NCBI GenBank assembly: GCA_964059195.1
Contig: CAXKWD010000005.1
Span: forward strand, 142,439,686 to 142,503,685
Direction of reading: 5' to 3'
From: Ectobius pallidus
Lineage: Eukaryota > Arthropoda > Insecta > Blattodea > Ectobiidae
Length of the DNA stretch: 64,000 bases
Part shown: positions 22,897-34,344 of the stretch, piece after piece
How positions within the stretch are numbered: position 1 is the stretch's first letter
How the letters are laid out: each line of letters starts with the position of its first letter
Notes under the pieces: generated by a model
Told to the model about the DNA's origin: nothing
The model's input: the letters and a program-made list of their open reading frames with translations, nothing else
Databases searched by the model: none
Made by a program: the position numbers and the translations under genes

Positions 22897-23209
22897 CTAG
22901 GCACCGACCTGGGCCATGATACGTTTCACTTTCTGGTCCGCACCTGTTTCCATCGGCAGCTGCGGACAAAAACGTGCTATGTACTGCTTGAGGGTTAGCC
23001 CCGTCTTGTCGCGGAGCCCGTTCCGCCGTGTATAGGAGATGTTAAATGTACGGAGGATAAAAACCCATTACCTTCCCATCGATCCACCTCGTCTTGCAAG
23101 ATTCATTGCCCCATTTGACCCGCACAGCCTCACCCGCAAGCTGTGACCCCACCGACTTCGCCAATTCTTTTAGCCTTAAGGCGGGGCTTATGTAGTTAAG
23201 CAACGTACT
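22897..23209 (-). pseudogene. Broken protein-coding remnant, unrecognised
   Basis: The minus strand is protein-like in two adjoining frames. From 23206 a frame without stops reads through LRLKELAKSVGSQLAGEAV, VRVKWGNESCKTRWIDGK and GFYPPY, ending at 23042. A one-base shift at about 23049 opens the second frame through TFNISYTRRNGLRDKTGLTL, KQYIARFCPQLPMETGAD and KVKRIMAQVGA, stopping at 22897-22899. Together they give about 100 residues with mixed charged, aromatic and Cys content. The region is visibly GC-richer than its flanks. No ATG opens the first frame. I do not recognise the family. It may be a processed pseudogene fragment, an exon with a sequencing error, or a gene fragment carried by a transposon. 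Confidence 0.5.
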
Positions 23210-24040
23210 CTATCAGCACTTGGGACTTGTATGCGATGTAAACACAAAGTAAGAGATTACTTAATGAAGAGCGCCCCATCCATTATTGAGGGAATTAATT
23301 CAGAGTTGAGGGGTGTATACTTACACTTCCACCTTAAGCTAGTTGAAATGCAGTATACGAGAAAAAATGTATTATTCTATTACTGAATGACTTTCTTCTT
23401 ATAGTGAGGAATGTGATGTAATATAAATAGATTATTGGGCAGCACTCACCACTGTTTATTGATCCTTTTGTGAAGTCGTTGTCAAAGGTTACTTAATCTT
23501 GCGTGGAGCCTTCATTTCTTCATAAGATAATAAAATAATAAAACACACGCATAATATAAAACATAAACACTAAAAATGTCAACTTCACAACAGAAACCAC
23601 AACGTTTCGCGAGACACCATGAACGTCTGTCGTTTTCAAGCGAATCTTATTTTAGCGACGAGATGTTAGGTCGCGAAGTTTTTCCGACAGTGTCGTCGAG
23701 GTAGTAAATCAGTGCTTAATTTTTTCCCTCAATTGTAAGTAGAGTGAAGCCTTACAGTGATGACCATCCTCAGATAATTGTACAAAGTCCTGCTAGAACA
23801 ACGAGCAAATACAACTTCTAGATCTCAGAAGAGAACAAAAGTGATGGCATTTTATGGGAGGGATCCAATAAAAACCAAATAATATTGGTGGATCTCCCTT
23901 TGAAAGAGTCTTAAATTTTACTTAGATTTCAATTTGAGTACCCATTTTCATGGAGATAGCAAAAAACTATCTTCATGTAAAATAGTGGTAAAATTAAAAG
24001 ATAAATAAGCAAAAAATAGTTGAATGCGATCTTTAATTCT
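23210..24040. other. non-coding DNA
   Basis: Nothing recognised. Confidence 0.55.
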
Positions 24041-24245
24041 TAAGCTATGCCGCCTCGAGTGTGTCGGTAGCGCATTTGCCTTCCGAGTTTGATTACCGGG
24101 AAGATTGGAAATATTTCAATAGTTCAGGATTGGATATTGTGTCCTGTGTATTGATGGATATATTAGAATGCGTTTCATCTTCGTTTTAGCGCTCATGATA
24201 CCTGCTGCTGGTTAACCTAGTTCATAGTACTGAACTGAATTGGCT
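24041..24245 (+). mobile_element. Degenerate tRNA-derived SINE
   Basis: GTGTCGGTAGCGCATTTGCC resembles box A with flank. GAGTTTGATTACC 35 bp on resembles box B. A non-tRNA body follows. No second copy in the window. Confidence 0.45.
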
Positions 24246-26125
24246 GTAGTGGCTATCATTGTATTTACTAATTATAAAGTATGAAACACTTCCAATACCA
24301 GGAATTATTAATAACTAATCGGCTTTTCGCACCACCATTACCACAGAAATCAAGCACATGAATATGAAATCGATAAATTTCTCGCATTACCCAATTGTAC
24401 ATTTATTGTGGTACTTGAATAGGGTTTGCCTTCGGGGGGGGGGGAGTATAAATGTCCGCTGAAACATGTTGGTATAAGGTATTACACAAGGATAGTGTAT
24501 GGATTCTGATGAGCTGTAAAATTATTTCTTCCAAAATAACCATTTTGGTTTTGAAGCCGCTGCATGATACAGACATTTTGTACATGTCCTATGATTATTT
24601 TTATACACAGTCAAAACAGGTTTACAACGACTCTGAAGGGACCGCCAATTTAGGTCGTTATAGCCGACAGTCGCATAAACCGGATTTTTCCCTAAACGTT
24701 TCAAATCCGCAAGTTTAATATTTTAAAATTGTTGTATGGGCTATAATAGTCATGAATGAAAAATTCTCGTTCCAGTGGATGTATTACAAAAACTTATTAC
24801 AGCAAACCTACATCTATCTACACAAATTACTGTATGTACCGGTACTTTTCTACAGTACAATACTGTAAATTGCGAAGGCCTGCAATTTTACTGTTTCTCT
24901 TTTTACTTTGTTGTACCAATATAATATTTTGAAGCCTATCTGACACATTATAAAAATCCAACACATTACGTAACTACAAAACGTCAAAACGAAAACACTA
25001 TTATTCCACTTCTGTACTTGAGAAAAGTTGGGACATTTTCGCGATTTAATTTTCTTGGTTTCTGCAATAACAACTAAGATTTTTTAAAGAGTTTTAAAAT
25101 TATCGTTATGTTGCTGTCGGCAATTCCTAAAAACTAAAAAAAATATATATTAGACGTCATAGCCGATACTTTTTTTCCGAAAATGTTATAAAATACGTCG
25201 TTTTGTGTGATATATCGTAATAAGCAAGGATATACTAAGAATTTTATTTAAATACAGAGTTTATATGGAATTTAGCCGGGACTGTTAGAATTCAACGTTA
25301 AAAGAGATGTTTAGCCTATAAAAGGATTTCGACTCTATTTTAAGGTTTAACAATATCTGCCCCCGAAACATCGATGTTCCCCCCAAATAACTACCGGGTT
25401 AGAACCCCGAAAAAGTAACATAAGGAAAAGTTCAAAGCTCAAAAATTTTTACATTTCATCTGTTCTCATAACCTGGAAAACTTGTGTTAAATGATTCAAA
25501 AGTTATATTAAAAATCCCACGAAAAGCTTCAGGTGGATGGAAATTCTTACCTCAACCTTCCTCTTTTCATATTACTCTGTGAAATTAGAAACTAGGTAAG
25601 CATGCCTCGAAGCTTCATTACATTTTTAATTTAATAAACTTTGGAGGAAGGATTTATGCTTCATAAACTCAGGGTATTATGGAATTAGACTCGTGGGATA
25701 TAATATGGGCAACATCTACATCGCATAAAATACGTGATAATTACACGATAAACCCATGATAATAATTATAATATATTTATTTGTATATATTCATATATAT
25801 GTACGCCATACGCATTAGGAAGTTTTAAGTTGTACAAGCAAGTACAACGACTCCAGCTCCAAAGTTGAAGCAGTGAATCCAGTGCATCGGTTACAGTCAA
25901 CTGCCATTCCATAGGATATCGTTACTGCCAGAGTTACTTATAAAGAGAAAATACATTAGATTAACTAACAAATATTGGAATTAGATACAAAACCCTATAT
26001 GCGATCTGGAAAGGAGTATGAAAAACTCTACACATGATGAACCTGCCTTCTCAGCACAGAAGACGCTAATACTAACCGATTAATAAAATTATCGTATACT
26101 AATGATATTACAGATCTGACAATAC
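24246..26125. other. non-coding DNA
   Basis: No gene recognised. At about 24608-24700 the sequence CAGTCAAAACAGGTTTACAA and what follows resemble one terminus of a pogo/Tc1-type element, but I found no matching inverted end. A G11 run lies at 24437. Confidence 0.5.
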
Positions 26126-26470
26126 ATTATAAAGGTAAACAAATGAAAGGGCATGTTATGGAATTTATTTATGATGCATTATGGCCACTAGATGTAGGAT
26201 AATGTAGGGAGCAGATACCTATAAACATGCATACACGAGAGCATCGTGCCACTCTACTGTATTGCAGTAGTTGGAAGCATGAAAGCATGTATAATCCAAC
26301 ATATAAAACCGTCGAAGTTCGGCACGGAAGGTCCTTATTCCAAAAGCTTCCACCAGCTCCCTGTGATATTCTCTGACATTTTCACTTTAAGAAAAAGCTA
26401 TTCTGACGTACGAATGCTCTTAACATCTTGTCATATCCATTCTGCACGGCGAAAAATGTTTGAAGAAAAA
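26126..26470 (-). pseudogene. mariner-type transposase N-terminal relic, copy 1
   Basis: This block matches 29735-30003 over its length apart from an approximately 60-bp extra segment. On the minus strand from the ATG at 26440 it reads MDMTRC, stop, EHSYVRIAFS, stop, SENVREYHRELVEAFG. This corresponds to the N-terminal helix-turn-helix of a mariner-type transposase family (MDL...QRAYIKI.VLRGKSARECHSELVEALG). Several stops and the loss of everything after this helix pair make it a relic. The shared non-coding part at 26126-26290 suggests that both copies derive from one internally deleted element. Confidence 0.6.
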
Positions 26471-26730
26471 AATGAAGGTCGGTATGTAAGGTAGCATTAC
26501 GGGGATACTGTGGTGCACCCGCGATGGGTCCTAGATCACGTTTCGTAGAATTTGGATTCTGTTGATTTGCGATCGGAGGCGGAACCCCTTAGAGCTCACC
26601 CATAGGGCCATACTGATCGATTAAAGTTTTGAATTGAAGTAACTGAGTCTCTGCGTTAATTGAGAATTGCGAATGCCATTTAAGATTTTGTCTAACAATA
26701 ATTCACGAAGATTTATCTCACTTTGAATCG
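26471..26730. other. non-coding DNA
   Basis: Nothing recognised. Confidence 0.55.
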
Positions 26731-26914
26731 CCCTTGGTGGCGCAGTTAGTATCGCGCTGGCTTTCTGTACCCAAGGTTGCGGGTTCGATCCCGGCCCAGG
26801 TCGACGGCATTTATATGTGCCATATAAAAGAATTCCTGCGGGACAAAATTCCTTCACACCGGCGACGGCCACAGGCTTAAGTTCCAGTACATCCCCGTCG
26901 TTAAATAACCATAA
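26731..26914 (+). mobile_element. SINE-B copy 2
   Basis: Best-preserved head of the family: GGTGGCGCAGTTAGTATCGC (box A) and GCGGGTTCGATCCCGGC (box B). The body GGTCGACGGCATTTATATG follows, and the end is CGTCGTTAAATAACCA. It lacks about 35 bp of the body present in copy 1. Confidence 0.87.
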
Positions 26915-28715
26915 ACAGTGAAGTGACGAAGATATCTCAGTTTGATATTTATTGGTTGATGTTGTGCGTTTAGTTTATAAGCGAAAATAACTGTTTTGCT
27001 GTTTTGCTTTCGTTTTTACCTTCCAACGCTTTAATATGTAATATTCATTTTTGAGTGCGGGAATAGCAATGCGTGCCATTGTCCACTGCACTGTACATGG
27101 AAAGCATTAGGATCTGAGAGATTGGGGGGTGCTTTCAACTGAAGCTCATTATTGTAACTTCTCGTGCATGTATGAGAAATATTGTAATAACGTGACGTTT
27201 CAAACGCGTTATTTCTCATAACTCACGTCACTCGATATGCTGCAGTGCAGCGGAACCAATACACCAAAGCAGGCGGGTGGTGAGAGATGTATGGAACTTA
27301 GCGGGGCTGAGGGGCTTGTGAGGTTCATGGCACTTGTATATTACGTATGTCTACAATGCAGGAAGGGGGCATCCATACTAGAAGAATTTATGTGATAGGA
27401 GGAATGTTTAAATGCTTAAAATGGTGAAATATACTTATCCCAGCAACAAAAAAAGAGATAAAAGCAACTTAGAAGCCCATCTGTTTACTGTTCGTGTCAT
27501 TTTAAGAAGACCTCGTCCCAAACCATCATTGTTCCCTAATCCGAAAATCTGCACCGCAAAGAACAGGTACCTTGTAGTCGCGTGGATTTCCCCAGTGTTG
27601 CCGCTGTCATCCACCACTTCTCAAGTGAAGTAAACATGCTGTGTTACGGATTTGGCAACATTGTACTGGACTGCAGACAAGTGTGAATACGCCTAATTAC
27701 CTTTCTATTCACTGGACATATGGTTAGATTAGGTTTGGTTAATTCCAAGTGTCATTCAATCGCATTCTCTTAAAACAAGTAGCCTTACTACCTAGGTATA
27801 TAACACTTGAAGTGATTACAATTTCATTAATATAGCGCATTGAAATTGCTGTTGGTTTGAAATTTCATCTTTACGTAGTGGAAGATGGACAAACCTAAGA
27901 TTACCCGGGTAAAGCTAGAAACATATTTTATTCCAACTTTACCCAGTGCTTTTGGATAATGTGCCCTGCTCCCGAGCAAAACTAGGTTTACCCAATTCTC
28001 AGCTCTACCCATAACATATAACAATACCGGTATGTCCTTTTTATTATATTTTAGTTTGTTGAGAATATAATAGGCTCCTTGCCCAATTACAACATTCTCT
28101 TATACTAATTACACCAGTTTTACAACACTAATATTAGATGTTTAATATAATACTAAAAATATTTAAACTAAAACCACAACAACAAAAAATACAGAAAAAA
28201 AACAAGTAACACATACAATATGAAAATTACACAAGAAGAGGCACAGATAAAAAAAATAAGTAATATAATAGTTTTGGAGGAAAGGAAAAACTTAAAGAAA
28301 ATGGCATAGAGCATATTTTAACTATTAATTTTTTAATTATTACTATTTTAAAGTTTTCAAATTTTTATCACAGTTATTTTAAAACCGCTTATTCTTTGTA
28401 TTAAATATATCTATTTTGCCAATTTTGTGCATACCTATAGCCTATTGCCCATTTTTTCTGACCATGGGATATAAATCGTCGTCGATGCCACATCAGAAAT
28501 TTCTGTACTCTCTATATACACTAACTTTGGATTAGTGAACCCAAAAGCTGGGACAGGATAGGCCTACATTGTATAACCATTCCTCAAAGTCACTCCGGTC
28601 CTTGGGCAGTGGAATGACAGGAGGCTGCCATGCTTTGGAAAATACTATACGGGCTGACGATGTTAAAAAAAATCGGGTTACTGACAGCTAATACAGCGGA
28701 CTCATGTCACCCTAT
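26915..28715. other. non-coding DNA
   Basis: No gene recognised. GGTTAGATTAGGTTTGGTTA at 27722 is a degenerate TTAGG-like run, too short to be a telomeric tract. Confidence 0.55.
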
Positions 28716-28766
28716 AGATTATGGACATATCCCTCTCCGGATTTAAATGAGTTTGAATGGGAATAA
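28716..28766 (+). pseudogene. Possible Tc1-like transposase scrap
   Basis: One frame reads RLWTYPSPDLNEFEWE and then stops. It resembles the DWP..SPDLNPIEHLWD block of Tc1-like transposases, in which the Asp after SP is invariant. Flanking sequence does not extend the match convincingly, so this is a tentative call. Confidence 0.3.
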
Positions 28767-29734
28767 CTGAGGAATCATAGACTGTAAAGCAGCGTACGAC
28801 TATCAATACGCTTTCATTCGTGATCAGTAAGCAGCCTGGCTGGTCGGCACCCCGCACTGATGCATGGCTTTCGGAAATTAACATGCGGCCTAGAAATCAA
28901 ACTGCTCTGCTTAGAGGAACGTGACCAGAGCCACCAAGCGGGCTTTGCGTGAATTAAGCTTTTAATTGAATAGTTAACATGCTGAGGTCGCTAATACAAA
29001 AACGAGTTATGTGTCACTTTGTATTATTTCCCCTATAAAAATTGTTCCCCTCAATGTAATGTAAAAAAAAAGACCTCGCTTATATCCTCGCGATTTTCTG
29101 CGCATGCAAAAAAAAATATATACAGTTTTGAAGTTTAAATGAAATGTAATGAAGTGTAGGTAAGTTATATTATACGAGGCCTACTATTAAACACTAAATA
29201 TTTTATATTACATTTCCAAAAGGGATGATGGGCAAACCAGAAACGAGAGAGAGAGGACATGTATGTTATGTTTTGTTCTTGGAAAAAATAGGATTATATA
29301 CAGTTTATTCCTCATGTCTGTCAGTTTCTTGTATCAAAAGATATCTCCTGAGTCCAGCAGTACTTTCCCAGGCATGAAGTATTCCCCTTAATTTTTTTAT
29401 CCAGAATTCTGGGTTCGTAAAAGTCTAAAAATGTGATATAAATATGTAGTACAAACACTAAATTTAAAGACCGTTATATCAGGTTATTAGTAGTAGGCAT
29501 TATAGTGATATAGAGTACATTATTTGGTAATTTCGAAATCGAAACACGAGGTTTTAGCAGAAGAACCTTTTTTTTCGTATGGATCATATTAATCTTTTGC
29601 CTAAGGAAACTGTACAAGTACAAGAAATAATGACACAACGTTTTCCTGTTGATAGTTTGATACGAGGAATTAAGCGTTAGTTATGACAACTATATTTTTG
29701 TTTTGAAAATGTGGGACCGTTTTAAAATTTGGAA
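28767..29734. other. non-coding DNA
   Basis: Nothing recognised. Confidence 0.55.
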
Positions 29735-30003
29735 GTATACAAATGAAAGGGCAGGGTATGGAATGCAAATTATGTTCACTCTTTGTAGGATAGTGAAGGA
29801 AACAGACACTCATAAACATCCATCCACGACTGCATCGTCCCACTCTAATGCATCCCTTAAAGTTCGGTACGGATGGACATTACTTCCCAAAGCCTCCATC
29901 AGCTCCTTGTGGTGTTCTCTGGCACTTTTCCCTCGGATAATGACTATTTTGACGTAAGAATACTGTTCACATCTTGTAAGATCCATTCTGCATGTTGGCT
30001 GAC
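29735..30003 (-). pseudogene. mariner-type transposase N-terminal relic, copy 2
   Basis: On the minus strand from the ATG at 29986 the frame reads MDLTRCEQYSYVKIVIIRGK, SAREHHKELMEALGS and then PYRTL before diverging. This is the first helix-turn-helix of an insect mariner-type transposase (conserved pattern VLRGKSARECHSELVEALG...PYRTVARW). The frame remains open to 29810, but the sequence after PYRTL no longer resembles a transposase. The DNA beyond matches the non-coding part of copy 1 at 26126. It is probably an internally deleted, non-autonomous copy; its termini were not identified. Confidence 0.65.
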
Positions 30004-31020
30004 TCACAACAAAATTACTATCGCCTCTATTCGTATAACCGTACATCACAATGCTACCAAATGATGTGTCCATAAATTAGAGATGCCACACTCTCCCGTG
30101 ATATACCTACGTCTAATGGTAGCATCGCCTTACTTTGAGAATAAAAATAGTTGATAAAATTGCAACATATTTCCATCTTTTGCTTTCAGTGTACTTTGTA
30201 ACCCCAAAAATATAGCCATCCTAATTACGAAATAATAATAATCGGAATATTTTCCGGAAGTGTAGGGCCTACAGATTCAAACTATGAACGTTCCTCGATA
30301 TAGCCATTGTCTTGCTAAATAACACAAATCTTTTGAAGAACGATACAAATATTACAACACAAATATTAATCTAGTTTTTTTTTTTCATCTTTCAATGTCC
30401 ATACATTCAACCACAAAAACGTACTTAATTATTTTAAAGTTGAAAAAGAAACAAATAACAGACGATCTCATAATCAGATTTAATTTGTAAAGATCGTCGT
30501 TGACATTTCTCCTGTTTCCATTCCATTTTGTGTTGTTTATTAATGATATACGGAGGAAACATAATTATACTATTCCCACCTCCATTTTCCTGGCGTTGAG
30601 TCTTATGTCTTTATGGTCCGCACCACTCCATATAGTATGGGCATATCCCTTAATCACTTCTTGCATGCAATAATACAATTTGTGCAGAGGAGACTCACGA
30701 ATCTCTCACGCTGTTCTCACGCACTGAAAAAGATGTGGATAGTCCCTGATTTCTTACGCTACTAAAATATAAGACGAATCGTAATGAACATTTCTGATTT
30801 ATTTAATTTGCGGGAGCAATGATGAAAAATAAGTCATCCATGGTTTATGGGCTAATGTGTACCCTCCTCAGAGTTAATTTAATTTATAATAGTAGCAAGT
30901 GTCGGCGACTTCACCCGTGATTGTTAATTCAATCACTAGATTTTGAAAATAATTTATATAAGAGCAAATTATTAAAACATTTATTTATTAATACCTACAC
31001 TAGAATTATTCATAATCAAA
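30004..31020. other. non-coding DNA
   Basis: Nothing recognised. Confidence 0.55.
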
Positions 31021-31137
31021 ACGATTAATCTATAAAAGGAAGTGTATGTCCTTCTGTCTGTCTGTCTATGCGCGATGCCCAGTGAAATCTACTGGCCGTA
31101 GAGATCTGAAATTTTAAACATAGATGGACTGAATAAT

Positions 31138-31313
31138 CATTGAACCTAAAAACAAAGATATTTTAACTGCAAAAAAGCAGTTCCATTATTCTGACTGAAA
31201 TAGGGAACTTCTAAAATATAAGCCTATTTTATTTCCTTTGTAAGTGCATGAATAGGCCTATGTAAGACCACATGTGTTCACGTTTGTGTTAAATGAAATA
31301 CAATACTTTTTTT
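31138..31313 (+). repeat. 176-bp direct repeat, left copy
   Basis: Matches 31745-31920 at well over 90 percent by eye (shared CAAAAAAGCA.TTCCATTATTC and GACTGAAATAGGGAACTTCT). It is preceded by a (GTCT)n-like run at 31052. The pair encloses about 430 bp. Confidence 0.9.
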
Positions 31314-31323
31314 ATGCATGTAC

Positions 31324-31400
31324 ACTTCCAGTTGATCTAGAAAACTTAGACTTGGCAAACTGATACCTTTTAGTTTGCAACCGACGGGAAAATTCCGAAA
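31324..31400 (+). repeat. ~77-bp repeat, copy 1
   Basis: ACTTCCAGTTGATCTAGAAA and the following bases match 32457-32535 loosely, ending at a shared GGAAAATTCC segment. It lies inside the 176-bp direct-repeat pair. Confidence 0.55.
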
Positions 31401-31538
31401 TAATCCCAAAGTCTTCCCACTTTTATTTTTTCAGGTTTATTGTGGCAAAAAGGTAACAGCCAATACAGCAAATTAAATACACGCACTCTATCTCCCATAG
31501 ATCTTTTAAAAAATTTCCCGAAAACCTCAGCGGGGGGT

Positions 31539-31557
31539 TTGGGGGCAGAGCCCCCAA
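31539..31557. other. G/C hairpin
   Basis: TTGGGGGC, AGA loop, GCCCCCAA: a perfect 8-bp stem in AT-rich DNA, preceded by a G6 run at 31532. It could be a Helitron-like terminal hairpin or a foldable RNA element. No Helitron ends were identified. Confidence 0.6.
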
Positions 31558-31744
31558 TGAGCGAAGCAGATCAATCTTATATAGACGAAACGTCGAGATT
31601 TTAAGTCCCCTTAACACTGATGTTCGAGAAAACTCAACTTCAGAGCCGTTTAGCCGGGGGTCCTCGATGCTCTACCTAGATAGGAAAAACTGTTAAAAGA
31701 AATAGAATAAACGTGAAAGAAGAGTTAAGAATAAATGTAATAAA

Positions 31745-31920
31745 CATTGAATCTAAAAAGAAAGATATTTTAACTGCAAAAAAGCAATTCCATTATTCTG
31801 ACTGAAATAGGGAACTTCTAAAATATAAGCCTATTTTATTTCCTTTGTAAGTACATGAATAGGCATGTGCAAGACCACATGTGTCCACGTTTGTGTTAAA
31901 TAAAATACAATACTTTTTTA
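31745..31920 (+). repeat. 176-bp direct repeat, right copy
   Basis: See left copy at 31138. The repeats do not begin TG and end CA, and no primer-binding site follows the left one, so an LTR interpretation is not supported. Confidence 0.9.
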
Positions 31921-32456
31921 TTCCTCAGATTCTGTTGATTTATCTGAAAAAGAAAACAGGAACGCCTGATTGTGACGATTAGACTACACGCAACACTCAC
32001 CGGAGCTGCGGGTAGTCTATACGTCACTTTCAGGCGTTTCCACTTTTTTAAGTGTGTTTAGTACAAAATCTAAGATCTGCTACTCATTAGTTAAAACGGA
32101 CACCATCTTGAAATGGAATAAAAAATAATAATCCTTAATCTTAGGTCGTCTTTAATTACTTCAAGGAGCTTTCATGTCAAACAGAAAGGAATTCGAACAA
32201 TGAGTTTGGTTGTAACAGCCTAACAAACGATTTCATAGGGATACTGTACAGACGAAATTCCGGTAAACCGTTAGTTACTTCAAAAATGTACGTACTAGAA
32301 CAAAATTGTGGAAAATTTTACAAAATCATGAAAAACTGGTGAAATTATGAGAATTACATTAGAAGAAATAATAATTATGAAGCTTGCAACACTAGTCCCT
32401 ATAATATAAAGCCACATGGCTGACTCACTCACTCACTGACAATTTATGTTTGCCGA
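31921..32456. other. non-coding DNA
   Basis: Nothing recognised apart from a (CACT)n-like run at 32428. Confidence 0.55.
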
Positions 32457-32535
32457 CTTCCAGATGAGCTAGAAACTTGAAATTTGGTACACACATAGGT
32501 TTTAGGCTGTAAACCTCAGGAAAATTCCAAAAAGT
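32457..32535 (+). repeat. ~77-bp repeat, copy 2
   Basis: Loose match to 31324-31400 (ACTTCCAGATGAGCTAGAAA and onward). Confidence 0.55.
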
Positions 32536-33868
32536 TTATTTTTTTTTAATTTTTAGCCCTAAAAACTCCCGAAAAAAGGCTTGGTTTCCATGGCAACGGT
32601 ATTATCAAAAAATTGAATGACGATATTTTTTGTTCATTCGAATCTAAAATTTCGTTATATTCCTCCATAATGTCACATCTTCGGAAAATGATAACTTATA
32701 TGACATCTTATTTGATTTTGATCTGAATTATTGTTTCCGGAATATTATTGTTTTTTAGATAGATTCACGGACTTACGCACATACACACTCACCACATTCA
32801 CAAAATGTTATTTTGTGAATTCGGATATTGAAGTGGTATAACTCTCGATAGGTGCTAGGAGTACCATCACTAATATTTATTTTGAACATTTTTGTAAGAG
32901 TTGGCCTTGATAAACAATTTGGAATTGGCATAGGATTAGATATTTTGAAGCGTTCCATTAACATCTTCAGAAACCATTTATGTGCCACACACCCTTCTTA
33001 GCCTCTGGATATTTTGTACGTATTTATTTACTTGTTCAAGTTCGTGTTAAAAAGTGGTTTTGATAGAATAGGGCAATTCAAATATTGTTAATTATGTTAA
33101 AATTTATTATTTACATTGTTTGGTATACTTAGCTATAGGCTATTGGCTATTCTTAACTTACGTAAGTTACAGACATTTTAATTATGTTATATTATATTAT
33201 TCTAAACCATATTACTATACCGAGTAGACTACTTATAATATTTATCGTTTCAAAAATTGCCCTTACTGAAAATTACGTATTTTTAGAATACTTTTGGAAA
33301 AATAAGTTATGAGAGGTATTCGGAAATAGCATAGCCTGAATTGAATGAAGTGTTTTCTGTCATTTTTCTGTAGAAGAAATACTAGAATACTCGGGTTTAA
33401 ATTTTACACGTGTAACATATATATCTATTGTAATGTAGGATAATGCAGCAGCGGTTTGCTAGCCGGATAAACATGAATATCCTATTACTCACTCACGGAT
33501 AATGTTATAGCTATACTATCTCTAATTGGAAGCATTGTTTGAGAGACAATGCACTGTACTATTGCCATCGTCGTTACTCCGTGAGCTCAAAGGATTGTGT
33601 GGAATATCGATAGTCGTAATGGCGGATGAAGATAAAATAAGGTACATAACTACGTACTTACATGGAAATCATTTGTAACGTCGGATGAACATAAAGCCCT
33701 GCTGTGGGACTGTAAAAAACGTCTAACGCTGAATCCAAAGCACGCCGCTTCTTATGATTTGCAGTCACAGAGGGACTTCGTAGAGGCAGAATTTCCGTTA
33801 TTCTCTTCAATCCTTTCTAGTTTCATTCAATCGATTTAACAAATATATCGAGAAAGTTGATTTCTATC
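32536..33868. other. non-coding DNA
   Basis: Nothing recognised. Confidence 0.55.
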
Positions 33869-33971
33869 GACAGGGAATCACCAAGGTTACATAGGAAACA
33901 AGGTGACTATCAAGAAAACAAATAAAGCTTGTCGCATCAACTGTAGTGACATAAGGAATAAGATTCATGAG
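33869..33971 (+). repeat. ~100-bp dispersed repeat, copy 1
   Basis: GACAGGGAATCACC and the core AAGCTTGTCGCATCAACTG match 35422-35521 (AAGCTTGTCACATCAACTG). Class unknown. Confidence 0.65.
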
Positions 33972-34136
33972 TCTGCACTTACTGCCTTCTTCTTCTTGTT
34001 TACAGATGTTAAAATCTTAATAAAAAACACAACCTTATAAGAGTCATTTTTTCTTTGTTTTGTCTTTGTCCAGATTCACACGTAACACATCAGCATTTAT
34101 AAATAAAGTATAACATAGTCTATATATGTCAAAAAG

Positions 34137-34344
34137 ATTGGCCTAATCCTTCTGGTGGCACTGTGGCCCTGAGGTCGACACAGCCTCAGAAATGAGTATC
34201 AGGAACAATCCGGGGGGTAAAGGCGGCCGGTGCATAAGGCTGACAACCTTACCACCTTCACGTGCCGAATATCTAAAATCTGGGAGTCTCAATCTCCTGG
34301 AACCCATGGTCTGTACAGAGAACAATTTACTTTACTTTACTTTA
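34137..34344 (+). mobile_element. SINE-A copy 3, 5'-truncated
   Basis: Starts inside the body at TTGGCCTAATCCTTCTGGTG, lacking the tRNA-like head. It runs to the 3' end, with a deletion near the end (GGAACCCATGGTCTGTACAG), and finishes in a repeated TTTAC tail. 5' truncation is what LINE-driven retroposition produces. Confidence 0.9.

Noticed and set aside
24608..24700. Left terminus of a pogo/Tc1-like element
   Set aside because: The motif is suggestive, but no inverted partner or TA-flanked right end was found downstream.
27722..27741. Telomeric TTAGG repeat
   Set aside because: Only a few degenerate units; not a tandem array.
31138..31920. Short LTR retrotransposon or TRIM
   Set aside because: The direct repeats lack TG...CA ends, there is no primer-binding site or polypurine tract, and no flanking 4-6-bp duplication was seen.
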